A stretch of DNA of 64,000 bases, taken from NCBI GenBank assembly GCA_030374805.1, contig JARGSG010000023.1, positions 248,001 through 312,000 on the forward strand, in the 5' to 3' direction. The stretch is from Gracilaria gracilis (taxonomy: Eukaryota; Rhodophyta; Florideophyceae; Gracilariales; Gracilariaceae). This document shows, piece after piece, positions 1 to 8,800 of this stretch (its first letter is position 1; the number at the start of each line of letters is the position of its first letter). The position numbers were made by a program, and so were the translations under genes. The notes under the pieces are model-generated. The model was not told the DNA's origin and did not search any database. It saw nothing but the letters and a program-made list of their open reading frames with translations.

Positions 1-2
1 GG

Positions 3-1451
3 TTTTGCTTTGAGAAAAGCCCTTGAAAAGCTCTACATTAACTCAGCCCGTTTGTTAGTAGGATTTTTGCTATGAATGACCTCTCTTCTTGTTGTTTTGA
101 AAAACAATCATTTTGCTATCTGGTTGTAATTATATCAATATTTTTAGGGTATTGAATGTGTTTGTTTTGATCTACAGAGTGAAACTGGCAATTAGCTCAA
201 TGTACAAAGCCAATTTGGGGAAATGCAGCTAGAACTCTACTATTGGCCACTGTTCTGATCTGCCAAAGTTGTTGGCGCATTGCCATATCTTGACGCTTAT
301 ACATGAAAATAAGAAAGTATATTCAAACAAATACTTTTGTTTAAAAAATGCGGCGTGTCACTGGCATTTCTCTGCATTTTTGGACACCCCATGTAACTGG
401 ATCATTTCAAATCCAATAAATGAAAATCCGAGAAAGCAAAATTTGTAGTAAATCAATAATTCGAAGTGACAATAAACTGACACCCAAATTGCGGTATTCT
501 TGCATTCATTATATATAAACTTCATCAATTTGTACAAAGGGTGTCGAAGTGTCGTTAGTCAGACTCTCTGTACCAAAGCTTACGAAATTGAAGTAGAACG
601 TTTAGATAAGTATCGTTTCAATATTCGAAAGTTGTGCTAAATTTATAAGAGAAGCAGTACCAAAACAAACGAACTTAGAACCAGCTGTATCTATAAAGAA
701 TTATCGAGAACTACGAAAGCACATAAAAAAGTAATTCATTATCCCAGCGAGCATTTTGATATTAGGTTTCTTCGGCAACATTTTCATTCTGATTTAAGTT
801 TGGAGTACAGGAGGAGTTGGGATATAGCGTTCAATTGGGTAGGGCCAACCTCTATATGTCGCTATCCGAAACCGCTTGGCACAAATTAGGGAGTAACCTG
901 AAATCACAAATAGCAAATATCAAAAGCACTTTCTTCTTGTTTCTGATTAGAATTGTCCACAATCGCGTGCCCAGAAAAATAGGATTTTGCGTATTTCATA
1001 TTACTCCCACTAATAACGAAGACTACGTAGTGATACTAAATATTTTGTATAGAAAGAATTCGAGCAAAACCTTTCCTCAAAATTCATCCGATTCCCACAG
1101 TCACAGGGGTATTGGTGGACATGTTGCCATTTTTCAAGTGGAGATTTCAGAACATGACTTTGGATTCAAAACTATTGGTCTATTGAGCGTGTCTGCCCTC
1201 GCGAAGTACCTTCGTAAATCTTCATGAACGGGTTCGACTGACAATAACGTTTGGGACGTATCTCTTGTAAGTACAGATACTTATCCGAATAAAATATTTA
1301 AAAGGTGCACAACTCCTCTCATTCAAACAGCGCTAACTCATGTTCTCCACGTTTTCCGCGCTTGAAACAGGAGTGGTGTCATAGCAAAGCTCCTACTAAC
1401 AAACGGGCTGAGCTAAAGTAGAGCTAATCAAGGGCTTTGCTCAAAGGAAAA
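3..1451. repeat. Inverted-repeat element with about 73-bp ends
   Basis: Bases 3-75 and 1379-1451 are inverted copies of each other, roughly 64 of 73 positions matching by eye, both containing CAGCCCGTTTGTTAGTAGGA. The left repeat starts almost at the window edge, so the element may extend further left. Bases about 175-365 also match the reverse complement of 14880-15115, so this is a dispersed repeat. It encloses one small open frame (856-1227) of unknown nature. A DNA transposon or fold-back element is the simplest reading; no transposase motif is visible. Confidence 0.6.
856..1227 (+). CDS. Hypothetical small protein inside the inverted-repeat element
   Basis: An open frame of 123 codons runs from the ATG at 856 to the stop at 1227. 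It could be extended 13 codons upstream only with a non-ATG start. I recognise no domain, signal peptide or transposase motif. There is a short hydrophobic stretch near residues 31-40 and a histidine/serine/glycine-rich patch (SHSHRGIGGH) in the second half. It lies between inverted repeats, so it may be cargo or a leftover of the element rather than a host gene. It may equally be a chance frame. Confidence is low. Confidence 0.2.
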   Translation: MSLSETAWHKLGSNLKSQIANIKSTFFLFLIRIVHNRVPRKIGFCVFHITPTNNEDYVVILNILYRKNSSKTFPQNSSDSHSHRGIGGHVAIFQVEISEHDFGFKTIGLLSVSALAKYLRKSS

Positions 1452-1588
1452 GCTATTTCAAAGCTACAGCAAGCTGTTTTTAGGCAATGCTAAACTACAA
1501 CTTGGTACAACCTTGAAATGTAACGCTTATATTTAGAACAACCTCTTTTCTTTTGAAAAAAGTATTACGGTGCATAAAGGTTTTTAAA

Positions 1589-1617
1589 AAAATGTGCCGT
1601 GTCACACGGCGCATTTT
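1589..1617. repeat. 29-bp hairpin, recurring element terminus
   Basis: This is a near-perfect palindrome with the core GCCGTGTCACACGGC flanked by AAAATG and CATTTT. A second copy is at 14874-14902, a degenerate one near 344-372, and the half-motif TGCGCCGTGT recurs at 4252-4261. Each of the first three follows a segment containing ACGCTTATA, so it looks like the terminus of a dispersed element, here with two termini abutting. Bases 1618-1879 show nothing I can assign. Confidence 0.5.
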
Positions 1618-1879
1618 CCTTTCTTTCTGGAGACAAGCCCTACATTAGATCACTACCATACCAACAAATTAAAATGCAAGGAAAAGAACCAACTCTCCAA
1701 ACAGATAATTTGGAGACAAACCGTAGTAGGATCCCAATTGGTCCTGAACAGTGCGGTGTGTAATATCATAGTTCCATGTAAACTACCAACACATTCAAAC
1801 TGTGCCAAATACCAAAAATAAATACAAACTTTCACCGACCATTTTTTAAAACCTAAAATTGTCTTCTATGACTGACTTG

Positions 1880-2728
1880 TTACAAACAAGTAGAAGGAAA
1901 AAGTGAAAACATACCATTGCCTTTTCCCGGAGGCTCTACTAATTCTTCTTCGGAAAGCAGCTTCTCAAGGCTCTGATTATTCTCCAAAGATAACACCATT
2001 TCTGGTAATGGAGCTTTGCGGTAGTTTTCCTTTTCGAAGCTTGCTTCGAAAAGCTCTGATTCAAACAAGGATTCTACTCGGAATGCAGAAAGCATCTACG
2101 ATTTTCGTCGCCCTCTCCTATCATCGCCCCTATTACGAAGCCGCACCGCTGGCACCATGTATACTCTCGAACGTACTTCAAACCCCCCCAAATACATCAA
2201 GTTGTAAGTGTCACAGTAATCGCAACCGTACGATTTAGCAGACTCCAGCAGTTCCTTGGAAATGTTTCCTGCTCCACAACTCGCAAGAGAAACCAAAACA
2301 TATTCATTGCGTTCATCAATTGGTACAGGTTCACATGCCGCAAGTGTCTGCCTAAAATACTGGTACGCCAAAAGAGCTTGAGCTCTCTGTTCCAAATTGG
2401 CCTCCTCTCTTCAATACCTGGTCCACGTTTTGAACGTTGGCCAAGGATCTTTCACAATATCGTCCCAACGCCCGTTGCTTAGATCGTGGACAGAGGGACC
2501 CCGACCCAGGTGCTGGCTCAGGCGGCTGCAGTGAATCATGTACAGGTTGGTCGTTCGTTCTACGACTCGCGCAGTTGCGTGGCTCCTGGTCGCTGTAATG
2601 CCAGCAAAAGGGCATGGAAGGGCTTCTTTCAAAGAGTACGCTTGACGGAGCTGGGTTTGGTGCTCATTATGAACCAATCTCGCACTGCTCTCTGGAAAAG
2701 GGGACGAAGACCGCTCCCCGCCCGCCAT
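1880..2728 (-). pseudogene. Unrecognised gene next to the peptide gene, left (longer) copy
   Basis: One minus-strand frame runs from the ATG at 2728 to 1880, about 283 codons, interrupted by stops at 2411-2413 and 2096-2098. The part before the first stop (about 105 residues) begins MAGGERSSS and is rich in R, S and H. The part after it reads like real protein (QRAQALLAYQYFRQ, SAKSYGCDYCDTYNL). The last 70 codons are acidic and lie outside the palindrome, so only this copy is full length. A GTATGT at about 1904-1909 on the minus strand could be a splice donor just before the terminal stop. The frame lies downstream of the peptide gene on the same strand. I do not recognise the family. The first stop is also present in the right-arm copy, so decay (or an intron I cannot define) predates the duplication. 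Confidence 0.4.
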
Positions 2729-2786
2729 TGAAGCCCCCTGTACTACATTAACAACTGCAGCTTCACGATGATGACTGAAGTCACTT

Positions 2787-2792
2787 TTTATT
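2787..2792 (-). terminator. Poly(A) signal of left peptide gene
   Basis: AATAAA on the minus strand about 155 bp after the stop codon. Confidence 0.5.
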
Positions 2793-2946
2793 CATATTTG
2801 ACCCTTGACTAAATCAGCTAGACAGTCGAGTGCATTCTTTTGTGAGGTTCCGAAGCCTGAAGAGATAGAAATCTGTAACTAGCAAAGTCAGATTTGGCTA
2901 GGGATAAGGATTACTCATGTTCCTTTTCCACTCGGCGGACACCTTT

Positions 2947-3267
2947 TCAGCATGTTCGGCCGTATTTCTTGGCCCTCGTTCTGCAACGTTCCTTGTAAAC
3001 TCTGCGTCCAGATTTCTTACATGCGGAATAGCATCCACAACAAGAATCGGTAATGGCTCCATTGCCCGCATAACAATCAGGTGTCTTACCTTCCCTGCAA
3101 TGCACCAAAGATGTGCACGAAGCATATCGGGAACCGCATCTTGCATACCAGTCGGCTTTGACTGAAACTTTCTTGGAAAACGAGTCGTTGTCGGCTCCTG
3201 TCGCTGCTGAGGTTCCCAACAGTACGCCAAACATGAATAACACGACACATATCTTTGCAGAACCCAT
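2947..3267 (-). CDS. Secreted ten-cysteine basic peptide precursor, left copy
   Basis: The protein has 106 residues. Residues 1-25 form a signal peptide: a short basic start (MGSAK), a hydrophobic core (CVVLFMFGVLLG) and a small-residue cleavage region (TSAATGA). The predicted mature part is about 80 residues, strongly basic, with ten cysteines at 44, 51, 57, 65, 76, 77, 79, 83, 95 and 106, enough for five disulfides. The cluster CCGCYSAC is distinctive. The product is presumably exported through the secretory pathway. I do not recognise a named family; an antimicrobial, signalling or host-interaction peptide is possible, but nothing in the sequence decides. The ATG has an AAAATGGG context. 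A TATA box lies about 270 bp upstream and AATAAA about 155 bp downstream. The frame is identical in the opposite arm, which implies recent duplication, gene conversion or selection. Confidence 0.8.
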   Translation of the reverse strand: MGSAKICVVLFMFGVLLGTSAATGADNDSFSKKVSVKADWYARCGSRYASCTSLVHCREGKTPDCYAGNGAITDSCCGCYSACKKSGRRVYKERCRTRAKKYGRTC

Positions 3268-3526
3268 TTTAAATCGAGTGAAGCAAATGAACAGTTCGAA
3301 TACTGCGCTGGTCGAATATCAGAATGGTGCTCCAAACGAAGGATTCAGAAGCAATAAAAGGATTGGTAGGAAGGCTGAGAACGAGTGGAGGAGGGATGTG
3401 ACGCCAGATTTAGAGCTTTCAAGCAGGGGAAAGATGTGAAAAACAGGGATTGAAACCTGTTCGGCTTTTGATGTTCGCTTCGGCTCTGAGGAGGATGAGA
3501 AATGAATGTGCCTCTGAAGTTGCGGG

Positions 3527-3534
3527 TTTATATA
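3527..3534 (-). promoter_or_regulatory. TATA box of left peptide gene
   Basis: TATATAAA on the minus strand, about 260 bp before the start codon, is the mirror of the right-arm box. Confidence 0.6.
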
Positions 3535-3703
3535 GACCTTTTTGACCGCATCTACACGCATGACACTCTTGTTTGTGGAACATCGACCCTATAGCAATAT
3601 CGCAGTCAATGCGATCGAAATCCTTGCTGAGAACTCGCTCGTTCATAGCCCGGCAGCTCTTCCATTGCTCAAAGTCCACACATGTTATTTCGACATAGAC
3701 ATA

Positions 3704-3760
3704 CATGTCGCGACATGGATACCTGATGTTGCAATTCATCATGCAGTGATATCACTGCAT
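3704..3760 (-). promoter_or_regulatory. Paired perfect palindromes upstream of left peptide gene
   Basis: CATGTCGCGACATG (3704-3717) and ATGCAGTGATATCACTGCAT (3741-3760) are both perfect palindromes. They lie 170-235 bp upstream of the TATA box and are candidate sites for dimeric DNA-binding proteins. They are preserved in the other arm, but so is nearly everything else, so conservation adds little. Confidence 0.35.
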
Positions 3761-4064
3761 CACGGATAGTTGCGCAGAATTGTACTATCCATGTTCAGGA
3801 AGAAGCTCTATACTTGTACAATAAGGCCTTACTTGTCTAGTAAAGCGTTATTTGCGAGGCATGCTTTTCTCTGAGAAATGCCCCCGAAAATGAAGCGTCC
3901 AATAAGTTTCCTACGAAAACACTTCTGAGAAATAACAAACACATCTCAGGTCAGATATAACGCTTCTTTACGCAGCTCACCGGTGTTTTTGCATATGCGG
4001 AAATCGGCCATATCTCGCGCTCCCTTGGAGCCTTTCTCCTTCATACAAGAGCTCTATGAAGTTA

Positions 4065-4412
4065 CAGGGGAGGAAAACGCCTCCCTCGATCTGAACTAGA
4101 TATCTTTCTAAAGAAATTCTAACGGACCGTACGCTTTCTCCTCGCTTTCGGGATCTTACACAAGGTGGACTCCCTGTTTATCGTCTATATAAATAAAATT
4201 GGCATTGTTTACTCATATACTGTAAGTAATACCTCAGTTTACACCGAGAATATGCGCCGTGTTATTGTTGCCTTTTTGGACCCACTAGCGGTGTAGATCA
4301 TGTCAGTGCCAACAAGTAGGAATGCAAGGAAAGAAACATCCCAATTGTCATCATTTTGGATGCGCGATCTTTATGGAACCAAAATGCTATTTTTCTTGAC
4401 AACCCTCTACCA
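4065..4412. other. Asymmetric spacer at the palindrome centre
   Basis: About 350 bp of unique sequence separate the arms. It holds a TATA-like CTATATAAATAAA (4184-4196) and the half-motif TGCGCCGTGT (4252-4261) also found at dispersed-repeat ends. There is no gene. Such a spacer lets a palindrome persist because it prevents a tight hairpin. Confidence 0.5.
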
Positions 4413-4716
4413 TAACTTCATAGAGCTCTTGTATGAAGGAGAAAGGCTCCAAAGGAGCGCGAGATATGGCCGATTTCCGCATATGCAAAAACACCGGTGA
4501 GCTGCGTAAAGAAGCGTTATATCTGACCTGAGATGTGTTTGTTATTTCTCAGAAGTGTTTTCGTAGGAAACTTATTGGACGCTTCATTTTCCGGGACATT
4601 TCTCAGAGAAAAGCATGCCTCGCAAATAACGCTTTACTAGACAAGTAAGGTCTTATTGTACAAGTATAGAGCTTCTTCCTGAACATGGATAGTACAATTC
4701 TGCGCAACTATCCGTG

Positions 4717-4773
4717 ATGCAGTGATATCACTGCATGATGAATTGCAACATCAGGTATCCATGTCGCGACATG
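4717..4773 (+). promoter_or_regulatory. Paired perfect palindromes upstream of right peptide gene
   Basis: The 20-bp perfect palindrome ATGCAGTGATATCACTGCAT (4717-4736) and the 14-bp CATGTCGCGACATG (4760-4773) are 23 bp apart, 170-230 bp upstream of the TATA box. They are possible dimer-binding operators; there is no direct evidence of function. A 107-codon open frame overlaps them (from 4735) and crosses the TATA box, so I do not call it a gene. Confidence 0.35.
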
Positions 4774-4942
4774 TATGTCTATGTCGAAATAACATGTGTG
4801 GACTTTGAGCAATGGAAGAGCTGCCGGGCTATGAACGAGCGAGTTCTCAGCAAGGATTTCGATCGCATTGACTGCGATATTGCTATAGGGTCGATGTTCC
4901 ACAAACAAGAGTGTCATGCGTGTAGATGCGGTCAAAAAGGTC

Positions 4943-4950
4943 TATATAAA
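4943..4950 (+). promoter_or_regulatory. TATA box of right peptide gene
   Basis: TATATAAA lies 267 bp before the ATG at 5210. It is the best TATA match in the arm and is preserved in both copies. Confidence 0.6.
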
Positions 4951-5209
4951 CCCGCAACTTCAGAGGCACATTCATTTCTCATCCTCCTCAGAGCCGAAGC
5001 GAACATCAAAAGCCGAACAGGTTTCAATCCCTGTTTTTCACATCTTTCCCCTGCTTGAAAGCTCTAAATCTGGCTTCACATCCCTCCTCCACTCGTTCTC
5101 AGCCTTCCTACCAATCCTTTTATTGCTTCTGAATCCTTCGTTTGGAGCACCATTCTGATATTCGACCAGCGCAGTATTCGAACTGTTCATTTGCTTCACT
5201 CGATTTAAA

Positions 5210-5530
5210 ATGGGTTCTGCAAAGATATGTGTCGTGTTATTCATGTTTGGCGTACTGTTGGGAACCTCAGCAGCGACAGGAGCCGACAACGACTCGTTTT
5301 CCAAGAAAGTTTCAGTCAAAGCCGACTGGTATGCAAGATGCGGTTCCCGATATGCTTCGTGCACATCTTTGGTGCATTGCAGGGAAGGTAAGACACCTGA
5401 TTGTTATGCGGGCAATGGAGCCATTACCGATTCTTGTTGTGGATGCTATTCCGCATGTAAGAAATCTGGACGCAGAGTTTACAAGGAACGTTGCAGAACG
5501 AGGGCCAAGAAATACGGCCGAACATGCTGA
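5210..5530 (+). CDS. Secreted ten-cysteine basic peptide precursor, right copy
   Basis: This encodes the same 106-residue protein as the minus-strand gene in the other arm: signal peptide to about residue 25, then a lysine/arginine-rich mature domain with the pattern C-x6-C-x5-C-x7-C-x10-CC-x-C-x3-C-x11-C-x10-C ending on the last residue. The two genes are head to head with about 1.9 kb between their start codons. A TATA box sits at 4943-4950, so a leader of about 235 nt is expected. A GTAAGA occurs inside the frame at 5388-5393 and resembles a splice donor, but the frame continues with conserved-looking cysteines, so I treat the gene as intronless. Function is unknown; location is inferred to be extracellular. 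Confidence 0.82.
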   Translation: MGSAKICVVLFMFGVLLGTSAATGADNDSFSKKVSVKADWYARCGSRYASCTSLVHCREGKTPDCYAGNGAITDSCCGCYSACKKSGRRVYKERCRTRAKKYGRTC

Positions 5531-5684
5531 AAAGGTGTCTGCCGAGTGGAAAAGGAACATGAGTAATCCTTATCCCTAGCCAAATCTGACTTTGCTAGTT
5601 ACAGATTTCTATCTCTTCAGGCTTCGGAACCTCACAAAAGAATGCACTCGACTGTCTAGCTGATTTAGTCAAGGGTCAAATATG

Positions 5685-5690
5685 AATAAA
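5685..5690 (+). terminator. Poly(A) signal of right peptide gene
   Basis: AATAAA about 155 bp after the stop at 5530, the mirror of the left-arm signal. Confidence 0.5.
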
Positions 5691-5748
5691 AAGTGACTTC
5701 AGTCATCATCGTGAAGCTGCAGTTGTTAATGTAGTACAGGGGGCTTCA

Positions 5749-6388
5749 ATGGCGGGCGGGGAGCGGTCTTCGTCCCCTTTTCCAGAGAGCAGTGCGAGAT
5801 TGGTTCATATTGAGCACCAAACCCAGCTCCGTCAAGCGTACTCTTTGAAAGAAGCCCTTCCATGTCCTTTTGGTGGCATTACAGCGACCAGGAGCCACGC
5901 AACTGCGCGAGTCGTAAAACGAACGACCAACATGTACATGATTCACTGCAGCCGCCTGAGCCAGCACCTGGGTCGGGGTCCCTCTGTCCACGATCTAAGC
6001 AGCGGGCGTTGGGACGATATTGTGAAAGATCCTCGGCCAACGTTCAAAACGTGGACCAGGTATTGAAGAGAGGAGGCCAATTTGGAGCAGAGAGCTCAAG
6101 CTCTTTTGGCGTTCCAGTAATTTAGGCAGACACTTGCGGCTTGTGAACCTGTACCAATTGATGAACGCAATGAATATGTTTTGCTTTCTCTTGCGAGTCG
6201 TGGAGCAGGAAACATTTCCAACGAACTGCTGGAGTCTGCTAAATCGTACGGTTGCGATTGCTGTGATACTTACTACTTGATGTATTTTGGGGGGGGGGGT
6301 TGGAAGTACGTTCGAGAGTATACATGGTGCCAGCGGTGCGGGTCAGTAGTGGGGCGATTATAGGAGAGGGCGACGAAAATCGTAGATG
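5749..6388 (+). pseudogene. Unrecognised gene next to the peptide gene, right (truncated) copy
   Basis: This is the inverted copy of the frame at 2093-2728, starting with the same MAGGERSSS and carrying the same early stop (TGA at 6064-6066). It has a further stop not present on the left (TAA around 6120) and a longer G run near 6290 that shifts the frame. It ends abruptly at the palindrome edge, so the 70-codon acidic tail of the left copy is missing. It is clearly non-functional as one protein. Family unknown. Confidence 0.45.
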
Positions 6389-7235
6389 AGGCGATGAACC
6401 CAGTTGGCTTGGTTATTTATTAGAGTTTCGGAAGATTTAGGAGTGCGGCCCCGATGCTAAAGAGAAGAAGACGTACAGTTTTGCTTCTCATGGTAAGCTT
6501 CACGGAGTGGCATCGAGCTGCACTTGCTAATCGAAGAAATGTTCGCTATCACTTGCCACGGTGTTTTTCAATCGCCCTCCCTCACTGAGTTTGTTGTTCA
6601 TCACGCCTCGAGCGCTGAAAGTCGGGAGCTTGATGACACCGACATGACTACAATAGACGTTGATGAGAGAAGAGAGAACATCTCAATCTGCATCAGGTTC
6701 ATGTCGAAAGCCGGACTACAGCCCCGTCCGCTTGTGGTGCCCGAGCGACTAGCAGTAGATCTGAGATTGACAACCAGCATCGTCTAGCTCCTGTCCTCCG
6801 CTGCAATAAATCAACATGCGATTCCACCATTTTAGATCATAAAATGTCTCGAATGTTCCGTGTACAATTAGATATCTGTTTCTCTTCCAATGAAGTGATC
6901 GAGAGGCATAAAATGTTAGAGAAAGATATATGTAGGTTGTCTACGCCTACTATTTTATCGCAGTTTAGGGATCTACCTAGTATTTTCAATCGTATAGAGT
7001 CTTCTGCAGGTTAGAGTTCACGCTATATGCAAATCATCAGACAGCTCAGGCAATGAGGTTGATAAATAGTATTTGGGAAAGAGATAAACAGTATTTAGTT
7101 ATACAATGGTGGATATTTTCAGGTCGATACCTGTCTAGAGATTGACCCGACGCGTACAATGAGGGCGTATTTCTCAACCGATTTACTCCAGAGGTTGGAG
7201 GCAAAACCCCCGAGATTCACAATCACTGGCAGATA
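6389..7235. other. Unassigned interval right of palindrome
   Basis: An 87-codon open frame at 6524-6787 (non-ATG first codon) contains a fairly protein-like acidic stretch (DDTDMTTIDVDERRE). It has no recognisable family. No repeat or RNA gene is seen. Confidence 0.3.
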
Positions 7236-7694
7236 TCAACATGAAAGCTTTTGCGCTTCCCAGATGGAGACTGTTTCGGGAATCTTATTGTGTGGGTATT
7301 CCAGTTCGAGGTGCTTTCCGGAATCGGCTCCAAAGTTTAGCAATTCAATGCGGCGGTGCTTCTCTTTCAAACTTTGTACATCTCCGCTCAAGAATTCAGT
7401 AACCCTCATGGCTTCACTCTGCACTTCGTAAATTCTTCTCGTCCATTCTTCCTCCTTCTCACGCAAAATAAGTTTCACTTCCGACGACAAGTCATGTAGT
7501 TGAGCGGTGAGGCCCTCAAGTTGGGCCTTCTTCTCATCCAAATCGGCCTCGGCATTCCTGCAGCGAGTCTTTTGCAACTTGAGATTGCGGCGGGAGGTGC
7601 TCGCTAAGACAAAGAGCGTAACGTTCACTAGGATATCGATCATGATGACGGTGTTGATTGCAGATGGTACCGTTACGATAGAGGCGGATGACAA
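7236..7694 (-). CDS. Membrane-anchored coiled-coil open frame
   Basis: This is a 152-codon frame. Residues about 13-32 are hydrophobic (NTVIMIDILVNVTLFVLAST) and could be one membrane segment. Residues 35-118 are strongly charged with heptad-like spacing (AEADLDEKKAQLEGLTAQLH, LILREKEEEW), typical of a coiled coil. The tail is short and mixed. The first in-frame ATG is within the hydrophobic stretch (codon 18), and the frame continues upstream without an ATG to a stop. The annotated start is therefore unreliable, and this may be an internal exon or a fragment. A coiled-coil scaffold, kinetochore-like or tether protein would all fit. Composition is unlike the surrounding decayed elements, so it may be real host coding sequence. 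Confidence 0.45.
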   Translation of the reverse strand: MSSASIVTVPSAINTVIMIDILVNVTLFVLASTSRRNLKLQKTRCRNAEADLDEKKAQLEGLTAQLHDLSSEVKLILREKEEEWTRRIYEVQSEAMRVTEFLSGDVQSLKEKHRRIELLNFGADSGKHLELEYPHNKIPETVSIWEAQKLSC

Positions 7695-8309
7695 GAAATG
7701 CTGAATTTGTGTTGTGAGGTACGAAAGCTTTTTCCGATTGGTGGTTGAGGTAAGCCTTTATAGCGACTCACAGCTTCACTGTTCAATCGAAGTTGATGAA
7801 AACCGGAATGAATGTGATCAGTTTCACCGCACCAACCTTAGATGAACAGAACGCGGGCATTAACCGGTTTCGAGTCCCGTTCTATTTCTTGTTCCATGGC
7901 CACAAACCATATAGCTCACCGGTGCAGGAACGCGAAGTCACTATGCGTTGTTCTCGGCTGACCAGATAATTCAATTCAGGAACTATCTGCGGCGAAACAA
8001 TTAGCCAACTCTTTTTTATGACACCTCGATGCCAATGAATCTCTTGTTACATAATTACATCTGCTTCCCGATCTAATGAGATTAGGATCAAATTGAGCTG
8101 ACCGGTCGGAACCAAACGGGTGGTGACGGTATGATTCGAATACAGTCGTAGCGTTGGTGCTCAATGCAGAATGAATAGCGGATTTGGAGAGCTTCAGTCC
8201 CTATGTGCGACATGTACGGTTACTTGACCAATACGGAGGAAGCAGTAAGTGTGGCATACATACAACGTGAAGCAACTGCTATCAGCCAAAATCGTATCGT
8301 GGTCGTACA
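7695..8309. other. Unassigned interval
   Basis: No convincing gene. A GAG/GTAAGC splice-donor-like site on the plus strand lies near 7747, without a supporting exon. The far end merges with the decayed tail of the integrase relic. Confidence 0.25.
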
Positions 8310-8640
8310 AATGTGCATCACCACAAAGACAGTTTTGTGAGGGTGCGTGTTGTGCCGCATTCCGGTAACCGGATAGCTGAACAATCAGAGTGGGGGATGA
8401 GATCGTTGTTCGGAATGCTCTCAACTATGGGGACCAAGTCAGTCCATTCCTGGAAGTCCATCCGTAGCTCCAAAGTAAAGGCACAAAAGGCGTGTATCAA
8501 TTCCTCTCCAAGGCGTTCAACGGCTCCATTGCTCCATGGAGTATACGGCAGCGTGAACCTGTGCGGTACTTTCAATCCTTTCGTGACCTTTCGGACCCTC
8601 TCATTTTTTCAAATGTGTCGGACCGTCGGGGACGTTTAAG
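8310..8640 (-). mobile_element. Ty3/Gypsy integrase fragment (relic)
   Basis: The minus strand encodes the end of a retroelement integrase catalytic core: PYTPWSNGAVERLGEEL matches the PYxPWSNGxVE signature common in oomycete- and protist-type Gypsy elements, followed by the expected helix with F-x-EW. Only this piece is visible; no LTRs, RT or gag lie around it. It is an old, broken fragment. Confidence 0.65.
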
Positions 8641-8688
8641 GCAGCGCACCGTCAATAATTGCATTGGCAGCGTTCGCTGCAGCAGTTT

Positions 8689-8800
8689 CACGTGCACATG
8701 TCATCCACTGTGCTAACGGTGTACCTCTATTACACGTGCACATGTCATCCACTATGCCAACCGTGTCCCTGCGTTTCACGTGTCATCCACTGTGACGACA
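8689..8800. repeat. 44-bp tandem repeat, about 2.5 units
   Basis: Units start at 8689, 8733 and 8777, each opening with CACGTG(CACAT)GTCATCCACT. The first two are exactly 44 bp and differ at a few positions; the third is partial. Each carries a CACGTG E-box-like hexamer. It is a minisatellite or a small regulatory cluster. Confidence 0.75.

Larger units (their letters stand above)
2093..4064. repeat. Left arm of large palindrome
   Basis: Bases 2093-4064 match the reverse complement of 4413-6388 almost throughout, with only scattered substitutions and a homopolymer length difference (about seven C here, ten or more G in the right arm near 6290). The outer boundary is sharp at CATCTACG, the inner boundary at GAAGTTA. 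The arm contains the minus-strand peptide gene with TATA and poly(A) signals, plus most of the neighbouring broken gene. I see no target-site duplication or short terminal repeats, which argues for inverted duplication of host DNA rather than a transposon. Confidence 0.93.
4413..6388. repeat. Right arm of large palindrome
   Basis: This is the inverted copy of 2093-4064, about 1.97 kb. The peptide coding sequence is the same in both arms at the protein level, while the outer broken gene has collected differences. The right arm stops where the neighbouring gene is cut, whereas on the left that gene continues. This suggests the right arm is the duplicate. Confidence 0.93.

Noticed and set aside
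2898-3335. A 145-codon frame overlapping the left peptide gene (mirror at 5142-5579), plus several antisense frames in both arms
   Set aside because: These overlap the peptide gene in other frames or on the other strand. They appear twice only because the palindrome copies everything; they show no signal peptide, motif or independent promoter.
4735-5058. 107-codon cysteine-containing frame upstream of the right peptide gene
   Set aside because: It overlaps the TATA box and the presumed transcription start of the peptide gene and has no promoter of its own. Its cysteines give no known pattern, so I kept it out of the gene list.
6285-6300. G-quadruplex at the G run
   Set aside because: It is a single homopolymer of G rather than four spaced runs; the other arm has a shorter version, which fits slippage.
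8313-8639. Plus-strand 108-codon frame
   Set aside because: It is the antisense shadow of the integrase fragment, whose minus-strand motif PWSNGAVERL is clear.
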